The notes: generated by a model from the letters alone, not told the origin. A DNA stretch of 64,000 bases from Paragorgia papillata (GCA_035771165.1 JAWNZC010000473.1:2983001-3047000); one strand, 5' to 3'; shown: positions 32,701 to 44,312, counted from the first letter of the stretch. Program-made: numbers and translations.

Positions 32701-33402
32701 GTGAAACCACAAGCATCTATCCTAGAGTCCCTCATTGGTAGCGCGAACGAATGCATAGCTTATGCTGACAACCATCCGTGTCTTGCTCTCCTGGATACGG
32801 GCAGTCAAGTGACATCAATATCCGAGAAGTTCTACAAAAGGTATCTGTCTGATCGCCAGTTACAGCCAATTCAGGGCCTAATTACAGTCGTTGGTGCGGC
32901 CGGACAAAACGTGCCGTATCTGGGGTACGTCGAGATGAAAGTTCACTTTCCTTCAGACCAATCGGGGACAGTAGAACATTTCGAAACATTAGCACTTGTG
33001 GTACCTGATAACGAATACAATGACCGAGTTCCCTTGTTAGTGGGAACTAACATTGCCAAGCAGTGGAAAGATGCCTTACAAAGTACTGACAAGGAGATAC
33101 CAACTGTGGCCAAGCTGTCGCCAGCTTGGAGTCGCGTGCATCAAGCGCTACAATCTCATGAAAGATTCGAAAACAATTGCAACACCGGTGTTAACATGGT
33201 TAGGTCGATCTCCCGTCGTCCTATTACAATAAAGGCGCACGAGACAATCATTCTGTGGGCCATAACTCGGACCAATCCGGAGGCACCAACTAAAGTTGTG
33301 GTTGAATCCTGCAGTAGTCCGACTTCATCGTCTGTCGTCGTCACCCCTGGCCTCGTTAACCTTCCGGGTGGTGTAACCAAGTGTCGTATTCCATTCCGTT
33401 GA
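32701..33402 (+). pseudogene. pol: gypsy protease region of pol
   Basis: Retropepsin-like domain with the active-site segment LALLDTGSQVTS and the second-lobe motif VPLLVGTNIAK. The frame is already open upstream of 32,701 through the end of gag (offset -1). It stops at 33,402; coding similarity goes on in another frame to about 33,620, where a DNA insertion begins. Not functional as it stands. Confidence 0.8.
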
Positions 33403-33620
33403 AGTAACTAACAATTCTTCTTCTGACATCACGCTACCAAGAAGAGCTGTTTTGGCGTCGGTACGCCTTGCGACGGAAGTGATTAGTACCAGTGAGAAAG
33501 AACGTGCCACTCCGAAAGCAAATTCAGTGTTGTCGGATGTCGGAGTGGACCTGACTGATACCACTCTAACAGAAGAACAACGCAATCAAGCACTCGAAAT
33601 GCTACGGGGGATGGCATGGC

Positions 33621-34508
33621 CAGAAATCTAGGACAACATGGCGGCAAAGCATGCGCACTAAATCCCTTTTTAATTAATTCAATATGGCGTCCTTCAATAG
33701 ATTTCTTAAGGAAATATAAAGAACAATCATTTTCGGTTATTTACTATTGTAAATTCCGACATGCGAACGTCCAAAACTTCATCAAATTGAACAATCGTTC
33801 AGCACTACAATTTCTATTAAGTTTGGAGCGTCCTAAATAGGTTCCCGAGCCCCTCACAAACATACCTCTTATTCGCTGTTTAAAGTCTATTAATCTGCTA
33901 TATCACTTATTTTGGAGCTCCAATTTTGGCTGCTTCTGTGTTGTTTGTCCACGATGCGAACGTCTCAATTTGCTCGGGATGAACGTTACTTTGTTTTGCG
34001 GAGTTGTTCGTTCCACTTTTTCGTTGTTTAATAGGTTCCCAAAGACCTTAAAATGTACGATTTATTGCAGCCGAGTCGTTGTAATTTAATCCATCAAGCG
34101 CCGAGATAAATACTGAACTCGGCGTGAAGAAGCAATGCATTCCTCGATAATTTCGGGTTCTTGTCCGCCATTTCTTATGGAGCTGTTGCTAGGTTGCCAG
34201 GGTCTTAAGCGCTGTTATTATTATTAAATGTGACTGTGGATTCAGAAATAATAACCGAAATTTATGCGGCAATTTTTGTGAGTATGAGTGTACAGGCCTG
34301 TCTAGACGATTAAACCTTTTGTAATTTGATATTTGGGTAAGAAATGGGTCAACAAGACATTTTAGCGAACAACTCTACTTTAATTTATTGCTATAGACTT
34401 CTGTTTATAGCCGAAATGATCGATATTTAGCCATCAGAATTTTCAAATTAATATTTCCATCTAAATATGAGCCCACAGGCCACTGCCGCTGAGTGTCCTG
34501 GATTTCTA
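33621..34508. mobile_element. 0.89-kb insertion inside gypsy pol
   Basis: The boundaries CAGAAATCTAGGACA (33,621) and the inverted TGTCCTGGATTTCTA (34,508) form short terminal repeats. The pol region before RT is split at this point. No protein inside. No clear target duplication (GGCATGGC versus GCAATGCG), so the superfamily is open; hAT-like ends are possible. Confidence 0.6.
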
Positions 34509-36640
34509 GCAATGCGTATGTATTTGCCAGAGATGAAAAGGACCTCGGGCGAACAGATGAGATAACACATGACATCAAGTTAACCGATGACACGCCTTTC
34601 CAACACCCATATAGGAGAGTCCCGCCGCTGAAATTGGAAGAATTCCGTGTAGGAATCCAAGACCTTTTGGATTCTAAAGTGATTAGAGAGTCCAAAAGTC
34701 CGTTCTCGTCCCCAGTGGTACTCGTAAGAAAGAAGGACGGAAAGCTGAGGATTTGTGTGGATTTCCGAAAGTTGAACTCCCGAACTGTACGAGATTCATA
34801 TCCAATTCCAAGAATCGCAGATACTTTGGACGCTCTACATGGATCGCGCTGGTTCTGTTCGTTGGATTTGCAGAGCGGGTATTTACAAGTAGAAGTGGCA
34901 GAGGCGGACAAACCCAAAACGGCCATGACGACCCCGTTCGGATTGTATGAATTCAACCGAATGCCGTTTGGGTTGACCAACGCACCGGCCACTTTCCAAA
35001 GATTAATGGAACGATGTCTTTCTGGTTTAAATCTAAAAATTTGTTTAGTTTACCTGGATGATGTGGTTGTATTTGGTCGAACTTTCGAAGAAATGCTAGA
35101 GAGGTTAAAGCAAGTGCTACAGCGACTGGGCAATTATGGACTGAAGCTGAAACCGTCCAAGTGTAAACTATTTCAGACAGAACTGACGTACTTGGGACAC
35201 GTCGTATCTGCTAAGGGTGTAGAACCAGACCCAGATAAAGTTGCATCGCTTAAGGAGTGGCTCCACAATCCCCCAAAGAATGAACGTGAACTCCAAACCT
35301 TTTTGGGGTTCGCTGGTTACTACCGTACCTTCGTCGAAGGATTTTCCCACATTGCCAGACCGCTTTATCGACTAGTGGCTAGTCACGGCAAGGGCACAAA
35401 ACGAAAGAACAGGGTACCCTTTGAATGGACTACAGAGTGCCAGACAGCATTTGAAGCCCTAATTGAAAAGCTATGTTCACCACCCATTTTGGCCTACCCG
35501 GACTTCAGCCTTCCCTTTGTGTTACACACCGATGCTTCGGGAGAAGGTCTAGGAGCCGCACTGTACCAAGTCCAAAACGGTAAAGAGCGAGTTATTGCTT
35601 TCGGTAGTAGAACACTCTCGGACTCCGAACGAAGGTACTGTGCATACCGTAGAGAATTTCTGGCGTTAAAATGGGCCATAACTGAGAAGTTTCATCACTA
35701 CCTTTATGGACACAAATTCCATGTCGTCACCGACAGCAATCCTCTTACTTATTTGGTCACCTCCCCTAAATTATGTGCAACGGACCATCGATGGTTAGCT
35801 GCAATGGCCCAGTTTGACTTCAGCATAGCGTATCGCGCCGGCAAGGCCCACTCCGACGCCGATGGACTTTCTCGAATGCCCCGCCCATCTCCTAACCCAA
35901 CGACGTCAGATGAAGAGTATGTAAAGCCTTTCCTGGCGCGACTAATGCGTGTCAGCAACGCAGCAGTTACGTGTCAGTCAGCGAACGTCTTTCGTGCTCT
36001 TTGTCAATATCACCAGGTCAGCAACGAATACAAACCAGACCAAGTGGATCACCCAATGGTTGAAGCAGTAAGTCTGGATGCCACGGTCGTCAAGCCTGTG
36101 GAGCAACCTCCTACGTTTCCAAATCGAAGCACTTTTCCATCCTTGTCGCCTGCCTCGTGGTCCAGACTACAGCAACAAGATCCCGTGATCAGTCAAATTC
36201 TACTATTCCTAAAAAGTCATCGAATGACTGCGAACCACAGCAAGGACGAAGATGTCCAACGCCTGTTGAGAGAAAAGGATCGTCTGACCATTCGCCAAAA
36301 TGTTCTCTATAGGAAACGAAACCTGGATGGGGCAGTCGTGGAACAAGTGGTTTTACCAGCCGCGCTGAAAGGCCGTGTCCTACGTGGCCTCCACGATGAC
36401 GTGGGACATCTTGGACGGGATCGAACACTGGACCTAGTAAGCTCTAGGTTCTACTGGCCTCGAATGACAAAAGACGTAGAAGACTACGTTAGAAAATGCG
36501 ACCGGTGTATTAAGCGGAAGCACCCGACCCGCCTCGAGCACCGATGTTATCCACCCACGCGAAAGAGCCCATGGAACTACTGTCGATGGACTTCCTTTCC
36601 TTGGAGCGTGGCAACGGTGGATATGAAAACATCTTGGTGA
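34509..36640 (+). pseudogene. pol: gypsy reverse transcriptase, RNase H and integrase zinc finger
   Basis: RT blocks are all present: PFSSPVVLVRKKDGKLRICV, LDLQSGYLQ, PFGLTNAPATFQRLM and the catalytic YLDDVV. The RT connection has TFLGFAGYYR. RNase H shows LHTDASGEGLGAALYQ, YCAYRREFLALKW and VTDSNPLTYL. The integrase HHCC finger follows (histidines in GHLGRDRTL; CDRCIKRKHP). After about 36,550 the frame is lost and integrase continues in the next frame, so one frameshift mutation separates them. Confidence 0.9.
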
Positions 36641-37470
36641 TCACTGACAGCTTCACCAAATACGCTTGGGCATTCCCTACGCGTAACCAGAAGGCCAGCA
36701 CGGTGGCAAAACTTCTCTGGGACAAGGTGCTGGTAAGCTATGGATTTCCAAAACGACTCCATGCCGATCAAGGTCGAGATTTTGAATCTAAGGTCATTCG
36801 CGACTTATGCAAGATTGCTGGTATTCAAAAGACCCGGACAACACCATACCATCCCCAAGGTAACGGGCAGACCGAGCGATTTAATCGGACATTACTAGAT
36901 ATGCTTGGAACCTTGGAAGGAGATCAGAAACACGACTGGCCCAAGTACGTATCCACGTTGGTCCACGCCTATAACTGCACTAAACATGCTTCGACTGACT
37001 ACTCACCATACTTCCTCATGTTTGGGCGTCCGCCTCGTCTCCCAATTGACGTCGACCTCGGATTAACATCAGGAAACGAAGAAGCCAAGCCCTATTCCGT
37101 TTTTGCCTCCGATCTCAGGAAACGATTAAATCGAGCGTACGACGTTGCCACTCGTGCGATGAAGAAGAAAGCCGATGCGAACAAGAAGAACTACGATGGT
37201 CGTGCCCGAAATGCCGTTTTGTTACCTGGAGATCGTGTTCTAGTAAAGAACGTAAGCATCAGAGGCAAACACAAGCTGGCAGATCGCTGGGAAGATATCC
37301 CGTATGTTATCGTCAAACAAGTGCCGGATCTTCCCGTCTACGTCGTCCGATCAACAGAAGGCAGTGTTAAGGAACGTACATTACATCGCAAACTTGATCC
37401 TGCCCTTCGATGGAGCCCCATCGTCCGACCTGGAAGTGCAAGCAACCGAGGATCCCCCTTGTGCAAGTGA
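36544..37470 (+). pseudogene. pol: gypsy integrase core and C-terminal GPY/F-like region
   Basis: DDE triad visible: LLSMDFLSL, LHADQGRDF and NGQTERFNRTLL. The C-terminal part has PGDRVLVKN, then YVVRSTEGSVKERTLHRKLD, resembling the GPY/F module; no chromodomain was seen. It is separated from the RT frame by the shift near 36,550. There is no envelope-like gene after it. Confidence 0.88.
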
Positions 37471-37515
37471 TGCTATGCCCAAATCTCCAGTGGATGCACC
37501 GGACAACTCCGACCC

Positions 37516-37685
37516 CCGATGGAAGAGAATCCAGAGGAATACGTCTTCCTCACCGGTCAACCAGAAGAAGTGCGTTCTCAAACCGGAGTAGCGCCGGACC
37601 ACTCGACTCCCCGATGGAAGAGAATCCAGAGGAATACGTCTTCCTCACCGGTCAACCAGAAGAAGTGCGTTCTCAAACCGATACC
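37516..37685 (+). repeat. 95-bp tandem duplication near the pol 3' end
   Basis: The block starting CCGATGGAAGAGAATCCAG at 37,516 recurs at 37,611, a period of 95 bp. Because 95 is not a multiple of three, the duplication shifts the frame of the C-terminal extension. Confidence 0.8.
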
Positions 37686-38078
37686 AGCGTTCCTCCAAAC
37701 GAGTTGAACGAAGAACACGAGGAAACAGTCGATGTCGGCAGTCCTGATCACATTGACTCCGACAATGAAGAGCTACCCATACAGAGTGCGACCCCGGATC
37801 CAGAACTCCGATCTAGTTCAGAAAACACAACCCGTTCGGGCCGACGTATCAGACCACCCGACCGTCTCATGATGGGAGCAAACTGGTTGACAAAAGTCAA
37901 GATCCTGCTGTCTCTCGTGAATGTAAATAACCAAGCTGTCATACAGAACATCCTTGGCCAGTGGTTTAACGATGAAACATTACGTTTTTAAAGTGTTTTT
38001 TTAAATAAAATATATACTGTATACATATATATATTTCATTACAACGTCGGGACGACGTTTCCTCACTAGGGGGGAATG

Positions 38079-38336
38079 TGTAGCAATGTATTACATCATT
38101 CAACGTGGAATCGTGTTTACATCATTTAACGAGTAACAAGATATGATAATTAGGTTTGACAGCGCAAGCGATTAGGATCGAACGTAGTCGTATGGCAGAC
38201 AGAACCGCGTCACTCGCTTGATTGCACGCAAAGCAGATTTGTGTGTAAACGCCATATATACGTACAGTGTAAAGAAATAAAGATAAGTAGAAATTCCAGA
38301 TAAGCAGTGTTACGTATTGTTCGTAAGCCTGCTACA
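38079..38336 (+). repeat. 3' LTR
   Basis: 258 bp, nearly identical to 31,143-31,400, followed by the CAAG duplication at 38,337-38,340. Confidence 0.92.
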
Positions 38337-38657
38337 CAAGGAACATCAGATTATTAAACTTATGCATGTTTCACAGCTTTTTTAGGTTTTCTCCAAAATG
38401 AGCTCAACATGCTTTAATTATGATATGTATTAAAATTATTTGGTAAAACTATTTGGTAAAATTAATTAAAATAATAAAAGTAATAATATTAAATAATAAT
38501 AAACAAATTTTTAATTCAGGTAAACATCCCATTTATCAAAAGCTATGGAGCCCATTCACATGGAGTATGCCTTCTGTGGAATTATTGCAAAATTCTGTGA
38601 AAAAAATGTTGAGTATTGCACTCTGTCCTATTGGTAATTAGTACTGTAATTAGTTAC

Positions 38658-38873
38658 CTTTTTTAGATGTTTAGGAAACTTTTTAAATCTTGTGGGAATG
38701 GCATCAACCATCAACTTAACTCTTTGTCCGATCCTCTGGATAAAGGATTCTTTGAAGTGATCCGAGCAAATTTTTGAATGCTTGCTTGGGGTCCAGTCTT
38801 TTCGATGCATGCTCACCAACCATTTCTTCTTCTTCTCTGGAGCAGATGGAAAACTGCTCGAGGAAAGCAACAT
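38658..38873 (-). pseudogene. THAP-domain exon of the P/THAP9-like transposase
   Basis: The minus-strand frame contains KKKKWLVSMHRKDWTPSKHS, then KICSDHFKESF, then VDAIPTRFKKFPKHLKK. These are the THAP landmarks: the invariant Trp, the C-x2-H part of the C2CH zinc site, and the AVPT-like box. A GTAACT donor follows at 38,657. The first two cysteines are not in this frame, so the start is either in another exon or frameshifted. The next exon begins at about 30,226; the intron contains the gypsy element. Confidence 0.75.
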
Positions 38874-39944
38874 AAAAACAGGGATGGCAGCAAGAAGTTA
38901 AAAAGAAGAACCATTGGCTCTTTAGTACACAGTGCATGAGCTGAGTTAGAAATGTCTATACTAGAGGGTTAGAGAGAAGAATAGAATGAATATGCAGAAG
39001 ATGGACACGTATTTTACTCAGGTTAACGCCAGACGCTTTTACACTTTCACAAGGAAAACCCACCAACGGAAAAGAGTTAATTATCAACTTTTTATACGAA
39101 TCGTTCAGTATAGAGGTTGATTTACCTCCCGATGTTGAGCGATTGTATATTATATGATTTAAACTATTGACTGATTTCAACTAATGCATTTTTAAATACG
39201 TTTTTTGAAAACGAAAATTGTAAGAAAGCTCATCAGTGAAGTTCATTTTTCTGAACGTATTAATTAAAATTATAATTTAATATACAATTTGAGTGGATCT
39301 TGTTGATAACATTTACATGTTTTTCTGCTGTATTTTAACATCACGCCAAATTGATAACTTTTTCAATAATAGCCAGTTCTATTTTCCGCCTCTGTATAAC
39401 CAAAAAACTGCATATGAAACATTCATTTGATGACTTAACAATGACAAGCAATTCCCATCATCTATAGTGTTTACTATATATATATATTGTCAGTGACTAT
39501 ATTAAACACTGACTTACTGTGTTAAAGCACTTTTAGATTACATGGGAGATACGCCAGCACGGTTAGCCGAGCAATTTGGTACCTCACTATATAAGTTAGT
39601 GGGATGAAAATGTCCATCTTGTGGTTTCATCCGGACAGCTAGAGCCGCTGAAAAACTGTAATTAATTCGTGCCGATACGAGTTCGTATCGTTTATTTTAT
39701 TATGCAAATAAGACTGAAAAGAAATGAATATACAGCCTCAAAACTTTGTTTCAGCGTTTTTCGTAATCGCAGCGAAGACTTCTCCCCCTAAACACGCTTT
39801 CGCGAGTCAGCTTTTAGAAATCTATTTCGTTTTGCTTGGGATAGGAATCTTTATATTAATGAGTTCACGCTCATGTTCGGTTTTTCTACGACGCTAACTT
39901 GTCGATAAACAATAGGACTCAAAGTCTCTCACAAGGTTGTTGTC
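38874..39944. other. no gene recognised
   Basis: Presumed 5' part of the P-type element and flanking AT-rich DNA; no open frame of note. Confidence 0.45.
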
Positions 39945-40190
39945 CTAAGATCTAGGTGTAGATTTTACGGAGCCGGAGAGAAAACCAAAGAACCCGGAGA
40001 AAAACCCTCGAAGCACAGGAGAGATCAACTACAATAACTCTACTCATACATGCATGTGAGTCCCAAGCTCAAGCCCCAAAACGAGGTTATTCCCAAACGG
40101 TCACCCATTTGACAACAGTACTTGGGTATTAATCCCGTCGACAAGGCAATCGGGCTTAACATTGGATCGCAGCGGTGAGAGGTAACTCTT
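39945..40190 (-). repeat. 5S-rRNA-derived SINE, minus-strand copy
   Basis: Read on the minus strand, GTTAAGCCCG, a TACCCAAGTACTG block and ATGGGTGACCG match the internal promoter region and 3' half of 5S rRNA. A body with GATCTCTCCTGTGCTTCGAGG and TTTTCTCCGGGTTC follows. The same head-plus-body order is seen at 44,565-44,800. Consistent with SINE3-type elements. Confidence 0.7.
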
Positions 40191-40292
40191 CGCCAAATGT
40201 TCGTAGTTATTTGTTATATATTTGTGTGTAAGAAATTGTCGACTATTGTTTCAACAACTAATTGCATGCATATTTTCCCTTTTATGTTAGAA

Positions 40293-42008
40293 ATGGGCAT
40301 GATCACAAACATTACGAGAAATTTAACCATACTCCACTATGAAGTACAGTGAAACCTGAGTTTTGCAACCACCCCAGGTGCCACGTAAAAGTGGTCGTTA
40401 AGGACAGGTGGTCATTCAGACAGGTAGTGATGTGACGTCATAGCAGCCATTTTGGCAGCACCGCGACTCGTACTGTCGTTCACTTCAGTTTTTGCGCGGT
40501 GTTTTTGTTACGTTTCAGATTCAATTTTTGCGCTGGTTTGGTCTTGTTAAAAGCTCTTGGCTTTATTTACGATCTTCCAGTAGTATTTTTTAGATGTGAA
40601 CACTCAGTTTTGTCACTTTCCTTTCCAAGTTAAAAAGCCGTTGTAAAATATACAAACTTGTCGCGGTAAACGATCGTCAAGATCAACTTGTCTAAAGTTA
40701 ACAAATAGTACTCATGGTTTTGGATTGTTCAGTCATTGTATTAACTCTCAAACATCAACTAAAAAGTATTTGGCTTTGGCAGGAGAAATTCACACAAATT
40801 TTCGTCAAATAATGCTCAAAAGAGAAGCAAAACAAGACTAAAATGCGGTAACATGGCAATTGAGCAACACTTCCGGTTTCTTGTTTTAACATGTGGTCGC
40901 ATTCGCGTTTGTTTACTATGAAAAAACGGGTATTTCTTTAACGTATTTCGGCAGTTTTACGTTGAGTTGGTCGCTCATAACAGGTAAATATCTTGTTTGG
41001 GACACAAAAAAACGGTCGCTGGTCGCGTAAGGCAGGGTCGCTCATTGCAGGTATATTTCAACTACAAATCGTCCGTGCCAGAAAAAGTGGTCGTATATGA
41101 CAGGTGGTTGTAAAACATGGGGGTCGCAAAACTCAGGTTTCACTGTATATAACTATGACTGCGATATCGTACTAAATACATCGAGTGTAATTAACATAAT
41201 TCAGACCACCCTGGCTGGTCTCTCGTTCGTCCTCAACGCCATGTTTCTCGTCGTCCTAGCAACGAACAGGGATCTCGTAAAGCAAAGACGGATCACCTAT
41301 CATGTTGGAAACTTGGCGCTAGCAGACACACTGTGCGGTTTAAGTCGCCTTTTATTCTCTTCAACATTAATAACGAATATACATTCATCAACACTGCATG
41401 ACGTATCCACCGCAACAACCGCGTTTGGATATGTTATATCGTTCTCTGCAGTACTTCTCATGGCCATTGAAAGAGCTGTAGTGATAAAATATCCTTTTAC
41501 ATGGTTCGACATATTGCCTCTTAAAATAATTATCTTACTCATGCTTGGGACGTGGATCATAGCACTTCTGTCGGGCGTGTTGACTCATGTGTTTCAAAGC
41601 CTAATTCTATATATAGTGGGTAGTATTCAAGTCCTAATCATTGCCTTTTCAGCAGCACTAGTTAATATCTACATCTTCAAGGTACTTCGGCAAGAAAAGA
41701 ATACATCAGCCGCAATTTCAAGCAATCGGGGGAAGACTAAATGTCTAAAGCACAAGGCCAGTGTACTCGTGTTAGTGTTGACCGTAATAACGATCGTCAC
41801 GTGTCTTCCAAGCTTGACGTGGACAGTCGTACTGTGGGTATATCTGGAACTTCCTAGCTACCCTCCAGTAAAGTTCTTAGTCGTTGGCTTATATATTTCT
41901 ACACTGCATGACTTGAATTTCCTCGTCAACCCAATTATCTACATATGGAAGGTCAGGGAACATCGAAAGGCTCTTTGCCGTACTTTTAAAATTAACAAGT
42001 GTTTGTAA
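40293..42008 (+). CDS. rhodopsin-class G-protein-coupled receptor, N-terminal coding split by a MITE
   Basis: Seven hydrophobic segments run from about 41,200. Landmarks: TM1 GLSFVLNAMFLVVLA; TM2 LALAD; TM3 end AIERAVVIKYP (ERA in place of DRY); TM4 Trp in LGTWIIALL; TM6 CLPSLTW; TM7 NPIIYIW; then a short helix-8-like tail with a Cys. It is probably an orphan cnidarian receptor in the plasma membrane. The N-terminal glycosylation sites NIT and NLT lie before the MITE, NTSS after it. Taking out the MITE (one TA plus the element) joins ATG 40,293 in frame: MGMITNITRNLTILHYE then VYNYDCD. As it stands, an in-frame ATG at 41,097 lies inside the MITE. A further Ser/Lys-rich frame follows the stop, so the tail may have shifted too. 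Confidence 0.75.
40345..41147. mobile_element. 0.8-kb Tigger/pogo-like MITE in the receptor gene
   Basis: TA at 40,345-40,346 and 41,146-41,147. The ends are CAGTGAAACCTGAGTTTTGC and its inverted copy ending CACTG, with repeated GTGGTCGT/GACAGGTGG motifs inside each end. A partial relative lies at 60,842. It holds no protein. Element plus duplicated TA is 801 bp. Confidence 0.9.
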
Positions 42009-42243
42009 AAGGGGGAAAATTTACAACGGCATACTCTTTAAGTCAAGTGATTAACTCAAACACTCAATTACATAGCTCTAGGTCAAAAGATGAACACATT
42101 TCAAAGAATATAGGGAAAATAAAATCTAAGATAAGGAACAAAGTTTCGAGTACTATAAAAGAAGTTTCAGTTACAATAGAGCGGTAGTGTGAAACAGCTT
42201 GCCACCAATTCTAAGAAAAGCACCATAACTGCATGTGATTTTT

Positions 42244-42640
42244 AAAGGGGCTGTATCACACGCTCAGTATATTCAGTTATTCTGGCACAAACAAAATTGT
42301 CCTAAAATAACACAAAACTTCACAATAACGATTTTAAAAGTATAAAGCACAAAAAAGAAATGTTGGAAACTTGCACAGAAGTACGGATGGTCAAAATTCA
42401 GCGAGATTGAGAGGGATTGCAAATTGACATCTTGATTTCTGTTTGGCAATACAGAAGTCAAGTGTGGCGCAATTTGTGCGAGAACTTTGCCTTAAATGTT
42501 CAGAACTCCTCCATAGTTGTTAGGTAAATCATATTTTATAATTAAATCAATGTACAGTTTTAATTTTAAAGTTTACAACTCAGACAGAATTTGAATATAA
42601 GACAATTTTTACTAAAGATAGCGTGACAGAGCCCCTTTAA
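42244..42640. mobile_element. TTAA-flanked MITE, AAAGGGGCT ends
   Basis: TTAA at 42,244-42,247 and 42,637-42,640, with inverted ends AAAGGGGCTGTATCACACGC and AAAGGGGCTCTGTCACGC. The interior is AT-rich and non-coding. A second TTAA family beside the AAAGTG type. Confidence 0.7.
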
Positions 42641-42699
42641 TACCCAAATACGTTGCCACACTTTTCAGAATGATTACTGATTCAATTATTATATAAATC

Positions 42700-42930
42700 C
42701 AATTATTAATGCATAGCACGGTCTTTTATTTAATAGGTATTTACTTACTGTTATTTAATAATAATAATATCTATTGTACTCTATACTATAGACTGTAGTT
42801 CTTTTTTTGATAATTGTCACATAGTTATCAGTCTAGTTATTATTTATGTATTTTGAACATGAAAGACCTACGGTTGGTAAATAAAGTTATCGTATCCTAT
42901 CGTATTGTATTATATTTTATTTTGTCTTAA
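42700..42930 (+). repeat. LINE 3' end fragment
   Basis: GGTAAATAAAGTTATCGTATC with CTATCGTATTG repeats resembles the tails of the other CR1/L2-like LINEs. No coding part remains. Confidence 0.5.
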
Positions 42931-43859
42931 AGAAATACCTATTAATGGTTTTCTGTATTTGGATACTGTAATCCAAACATGCCTGATTTTGCGAGACTTA
43001 AAAAGTTGTAACAAAAACTGTATGCAGAAGGGGAGGGGTGCTAAACACCAGTGCAAATTCTGGTTCTGATGAAAATTTCTGTCAGATTTGTAGATTAATT
43101 GATCCTCTGAAAGTGGCAGATTGCGTATTTTCCTAATAAGTAGTGACCTCAGATGTTCCCTTTTATTTTATTCTACAAAACCTGGATCTTATATATATAT
43201 ATTTCTGTCTTGTATTGTGGATTTTGCTTGTTATTTATTGGATTAATTATAGCGTAGCGTGACTTTGTGCGTGTGTGTGTGTGTGTGGGGTGGGGGGTAT
43301 GGGGGGTATGCCGGAGCTTGCTTTTCTTGCTTTTACCAATAAATATCCCCTAATGTTCCCAATATCTCTCACATATCTCCATGCAAACATCCCCTTAATA
43401 TCCTAATATTTGGCTTCACCAATGATTAATTTAAATACTACTAAACAACCGACACATCATTGTTTTCCCCACAGACTTCTCGTTTTGCTGACAGGTTAAG
43501 GCAAGGGCACACCCCCACCCCCCGCCCCGCGAATTACACACACCACCCCCGCACGTTACGCCCCTGGAGAAACAATTACCATATCAACACAATTAGACAA
43601 GTAATTGTAATTGTTGAAATAAAATTTGCGTGAATCATGCAAATTCAGAAAGTTGAACCAAACTGATAACTGTAACTGCAGAATTGGATTTCAACAAACA
43701 AAAAAGTGTGGATTGGAAGATTTGACTTCAGAAAGGGGAAATGAGAGTCTCAATAAAATGCAGCATTGTGGTGTTTTTCATATGGTATTTCGGTAATTCT
43801 ATTTTTTCTTCACATGGTATTGCAGTTCAGAGCTGCGAGTATCGTAACTTCGTTACAAG
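42931..43859. other. no gene; short (GT)n tract
   Basis: (GT)n of about 20 bp near 43,270 followed by a G-rich tract. Otherwise featureless. Confidence 0.5.
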
Positions 43860-44312
43860 TAACTATACTTAGAGTAACTAGTTATACTTGTTAAAGTAAC
43901 GGTAATTAAAAGCAGTTACTTTTTTGAAAATTTAACTATATGACTAGTTAGTTATTTTGGAGAACTGGTAACTAGTTATAATATTTGTTGCAAAAATGTC
44001 ACTATAGTTACTGATTTTCAGTTTAGGATGTCAGTCTTTCTTAATATAAATAATGGTTTTGATAGTGACAACTATATTTAGCTGTTAAAACATAATTATG
44101 GTACTGGCAGCTAAAAACCAGCGATTTCTTTGTCGATTCTAGTAACATGCACAAAGGAATGTGACTTTGTAACTACAGCAGTTTAGAAACTTTGTAACTG
44201 TAACTAGTCTAGTTACTTTCTTTTCATTGTAACTCTTATCAGTAACTAGTTACTTTTCTAACGATGTAACTGTAAACTAGTTACAAAAATTTTGAAACTT
44301 TTACAGCATTGG
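43860..44312. repeat. GTAACTAGTTAC-rich dispersed element (copy B)
   Basis: Same design and core as copy A at 20,999-21,535 (GGATGTCAGTCTTTCTT, ACAACTATATTTAG, CATAATTATGGTACTGGCA) with degenerated GTAACTAGTTAC clusters at both ends. Confidence 0.75.

Larger units (their letters stand above)
31139..38340 (+). mobile_element. complete Ty3/gypsy-type LTR retrotransposon, 7.2 kb
   Basis: Two 258-bp LTRs (31,143-31,400 and 38,079-38,336) differ at about two positions. They begin TGTAGCAATG and end GCCTGCTACA, and CAAG is duplicated outside both. A primer-binding site (TGGCGCCCAACGTGGGG) starts at 31,405 and a purine tract (AGGGGGGAA) precedes the 3' LTR. Gag, protease, RT-RNase H and integrase lie in the usual gypsy order. 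Few LTR differences imply recent insertion, yet pol already has an 0.9-kb insertion and a frameshift. It sits in the intron of the P-type transposase gene. Confidence 0.92.

Noticed and set aside
36640..37991. Envelope gene in the gypsy element
   Set aside because: The sequence after integrase is a GPY/F-like region and a low-complexity tail with a tandem duplication; no signal peptide or transmembrane segment is seen.
41097..41147. Native start of the receptor at the ATG in 41,097
   Set aside because: This ATG and the first 16 codons come from the MITE end; the pre-insertion frame points to 40,293 instead.
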